From the NCBI GenBank assembly GCA_903913355.1, contig CAIWKU010000202.1, positions 1 to 7,336 on the forward strand: 7,336 nt of DNA, written 5' to 3'. Position 1 is the stretch's first letter. The number at the start of each line of letters is the position of its first letter. The notes under the pieces are model-generated. The model ran no database searches and was not told where the DNA came from. It saw only the letters and a list, made by a program, of their open reading frames with translations. The position numbers and the translations under genes are program-made. Of the stretch, positions 5,471 to 7,336 are shown in pieces. The stretch is from an uncultured Bacteroidota bacterium (GTDB lineage Bacteria > Bacteroidota > Bacteroidia > Chitinophagales > Chitinophagaceae).

Positions 5471-7336
5471 TTATTGAGCAGAGGGTACTGTAAATTCAAT
5501 TTGAATACGGCATCCGTTGTTTTTTTCAGACAGAATGTGTATGCTACCATTGAACGTGCTCACCCTGGTTTTGATATTTGTTAACCCGATACCATCTGAA
5601 ATCGTAAGCGGGTCAAACCCTACCCCGTTATCTGAGACTTCAAATTTTAACAGATTCCCTGTTTTTTCCAATGAAATTGTGGTGGTATCAGCTTTAGCAT
5701 GCTTAATGATATTAGTAATCTGTTCCTGTAATATTCTATAAATATTTATTTTTAGGTCTTCGGGAATATCGTACTCGTCCTGGTTATGGGTAAAGATAAA
5801 ATTGATTGTACTATACATTTTTATCTGGTGAAGCAGTGTTTCAATACAAGCTACCCAGCCTTTATCAAATATGGGCGGTGTTGCAATCACATGAGAAAGA
5901 TTTCTGACTTCCTGGATTGATTTATCCAAAAGGCTTTTTGCTGTTTCCAACGCACTCTCCTTCCTGTTTGCAGCATACATGTCAAGGTAAATTTTTATGG
6001 CTGCCTGAATCTGGTTGATATTATCATGCAACTCCAGGCTCATCTGCCTTTTTTGGATCTCTTCTCCCTCAAAAACAGCTTTGCGAATTTTATTTTCAAC
6101 AGAAACTCTTTCCTGTTCTTTAAGTACTTCATCCTCTTTTTCTTTGGTAATATCACGACCAATAGTGTAAAATGATTCGGTATGCGTATCCCAGCTGGCT
6201 GACCACGAAATAAATTTCACGTCTCCCTCTTTTGTTAGGTGATGGGTTTGAATTCTGGCAGTTCCGCCATCAGAGTCGGATTGAAGTCTCAAAAACAATT
6301 GTATTGCCTCATTTTTATCTGCCTCAATAAACGTGTCAATTGCACAAGTTCCAATCAATTCATCTCGAGAATATCCAAGAATTTTTTCAAATGATTTACT
6401 AAGTAAGAGAAACCGTCCGGATTTATCTATTACAGAGATTACATCATTTGATAATTCAAGCAAACGAGTATTGAATTTATTTTGCTCTTCCAATGCGAGC
6501 TCAATATTTTTTTTCTCTGTAATATTTTCTTTGATGGCCACGAAGTGAGTGATGACCCCCTCCTCGTTTACTATGGGAGAAATCGTAACATATTCCCAAT
6601 AAAACTCTCCATTCTTTTTCTTATTGTAAAATTCTCCATTCCAGGGTTTGTTGTTATTGATTTTGTTCCAGAGGCCTTTATATTCAGAATCAGTGGTGTG
6701 TCCAGATTTTAATATTTTTGGATTTTGGCCAATGGCTTCTTCAAAAGAATAACCGGTAAGTTTACAAAAAGCTGGGTTAACATATTCGATAATTCCTTCT
6801 GTATCAGTTACCACAATGGAAGAAGTACTTTGCTCTATGGCAGTGTTTACTTTGCGTAATTGATTTTCTATTTCTTTCGCTTTTTTTGCATTATGAATAT
6901 TCTGAATTGCAAAACCAATATTTTCCGAAACCCTTACTAAAAGAGTTTGTACTTCCCCCGAAAAATAATTGGGTTCTGGTGTATATAAAGTCAATACCCC
7001 GACTACTCTTTTTTCCGTAAAAATTGGAAGAGAAATAGACCCATGATATCCTCTTTTCAGCGCTTCGTTTCTCCAGGGTAACATCTGAGGATCATTAGCT
7101 ATATCGTTACAGTAATAAAAATGTCCGTTTCGGAATGCATTTCCCGAAGGGCCATTTCCTTGCGGGGTATCATCCATTGAAAGACTATTTTTAAGAATGT
7201 CTATATATCCTTCATTTTTTCCTGCCCAAAATATCGGTATTATTGAGCGGGATTGATCATTGGGCTTTCCTAGCCAAGCCAATAAGAATTGTCCGGATTC
7301 AATTGCGATTTTACAAATCTCGGCATAGATTTTATC
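5471..7336 (-). CDS. GAF-PAS-PAS-HisKA_3-HATPase_c sensor histidine kinase, 5' partial
   Basis: The frame stays open from the TAA at 5471-5473 to the right edge. The TTG at 7280-7282 is not the start, because the 18 codons before it read as a normal GAF beginning (EICKIAIESGQF). Of 621 visible residues, about 1-150 form a GAF domain, 162-276 a first PAS, 287-397 a second PAS, and 397-430 a charged helical linker. About 425-490 form a HisKA_3 dimerisation domain with the phospho-acceptor H437 in LELHDNINQ. About 520-618 form the ATPase domain, with N-box NIIKHAKA (541-548), DNGVGFD (569-575) and GIGLTNIKTR (582-591). It should autophosphorylate and pass phosphate to a NarL/FixJ-type regulator, which is not in the window. 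No membrane segment appears in the visible part, so at least this part is cytoplasmic. PAS1 has NPKILKSGHT, KPWNG and YNKKKNG, features of NifL-like PAS domains that bind FAD, making redox or oxygen sensing possible (inference). Confidence 0.92.
   Translation of the reverse strand, partial: DKIYAEICKIAIESGQFLLAWLGKPNDQSRSIIPIFWAGKNEGYIDILKNSLSMDDTPQGNGPSGNAFRNGHFYYCNDIANDPQMLPWRNEALKRGYHGSISLPIFTEKRVVGVLTLYTPEPNYFSGEVQTLLVRVSENIGFAIQNIHNAKKAKEIENQLRKVNTAIEQSTSSIVVTDTEGIIEYVNPAFCKLTGYSFEEAIGQNPKILKSGHTTDSEYKGLWNKINNNKPWNGEFYNKKKNGEFYWEYVTISPIVNEEGVITHFVAIKENITEKKNIELALEEQNKFNTRLLELSNDVISVIDKSGRFLLLSKSFEKILGYSRDELIGTCAIDTFIEADKNEAIQLFLRLQSDSDGGTARIQTHHLTKEGDVKFISWSASWDTHTESFYTIGRDITKEKEDEVLKEQERVSVENKIRKAVFEGEEIQKRQMSLELHDNINQIQAAIKIYLDMYAANRKESALETAKSLLDKSIQEVRNLSHVIATPPIFDKGWVACIETLLHQIKMYSTINFIFTHNQDEYDIPEDLKINIYRILQEQITNIIKHAKADTTTISLEKTGNLLKFEVSDNGVGFDPLTISDGIGLTNIKTRVSTFNGSIHILSEKNNGCRIQIEFTVPSAQ

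Noticed and set aside
7280..7282. TTG as the start of the sensor kinase
   Set aside because: The 18 codons upstream to the window edge are in frame and read as a typical GAF-domain beginning, so the true start lies outside.

Overview
The window reads as chromosomal DNA of a free-living or environmental member of the Bacteroidota, plausibly near Chitinophagaceae/Sphingobacteriales. The reasons are the low G+C content, the lack of clear Shine-Dalgarno sequences before the genes, upstream motifs resembling the Bacteroidota TTTG / TAnnTTTG promoter, and the gene types (multidomain secreted glycosidases, GAF/PAS HisKA_3-type kinases). No rRNA, tRNA, CRISPR array, insertion sequence or phage gene was seen. 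All sequence is accounted for by five genes, and no gene-free stretch exceeds about 180 bases.

Left half, + strand (1-3885): a polysaccharide or glycoprotein degradation pair. The first gene, cut off at its 5' end by the window, encodes a large six-hairpin glycosidase of the glycogen-debranching-like type with an N-terminal beta-sandwich, a fibronectin-III-like module and a C-terminal CBM6/35-like module. After a 99-base gap holding several inverted repeats comes a secreted GH33 exo-sialidase with all recognisable catalytic residues. Together they look like part of a glycan-utilisation locus. No SusC/SusD, transporter or sialic-acid catabolism gene is visible, so the rest of such a locus would have to lie upstream.

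Right half, - strand (7336-3911): three genes converging on the glycosidase pair, in transcription order. First is a GAF-PAS-PAS-HisKA_3-HATPase sensor kinase whose N-terminus lies beyond the right edge. Second is a small two-helix membrane protein of DUF1003 type with an acidic heptad-repeat coiled coil. Third is a phytanoyl-CoA-dioxygenase-family Fe(II)/2-oxoglutarate oxygenase that strongly resembles animal PHYHD1. The last two each have their own plausible Bacteroidota promoter, so they look like separate transcription units rather than an operon.

Nothing here amounts to a clearly new multi-gene system. The points most worth following are the close bacterial counterpart of PHYHD1, the NifL-like (possibly flavin-binding) PAS domain of the kinase, the 21-base repeat that builds the acidic coiled coil, and the pairing of a sialidase with a six-hairpin glycosidase of unknown substrate.
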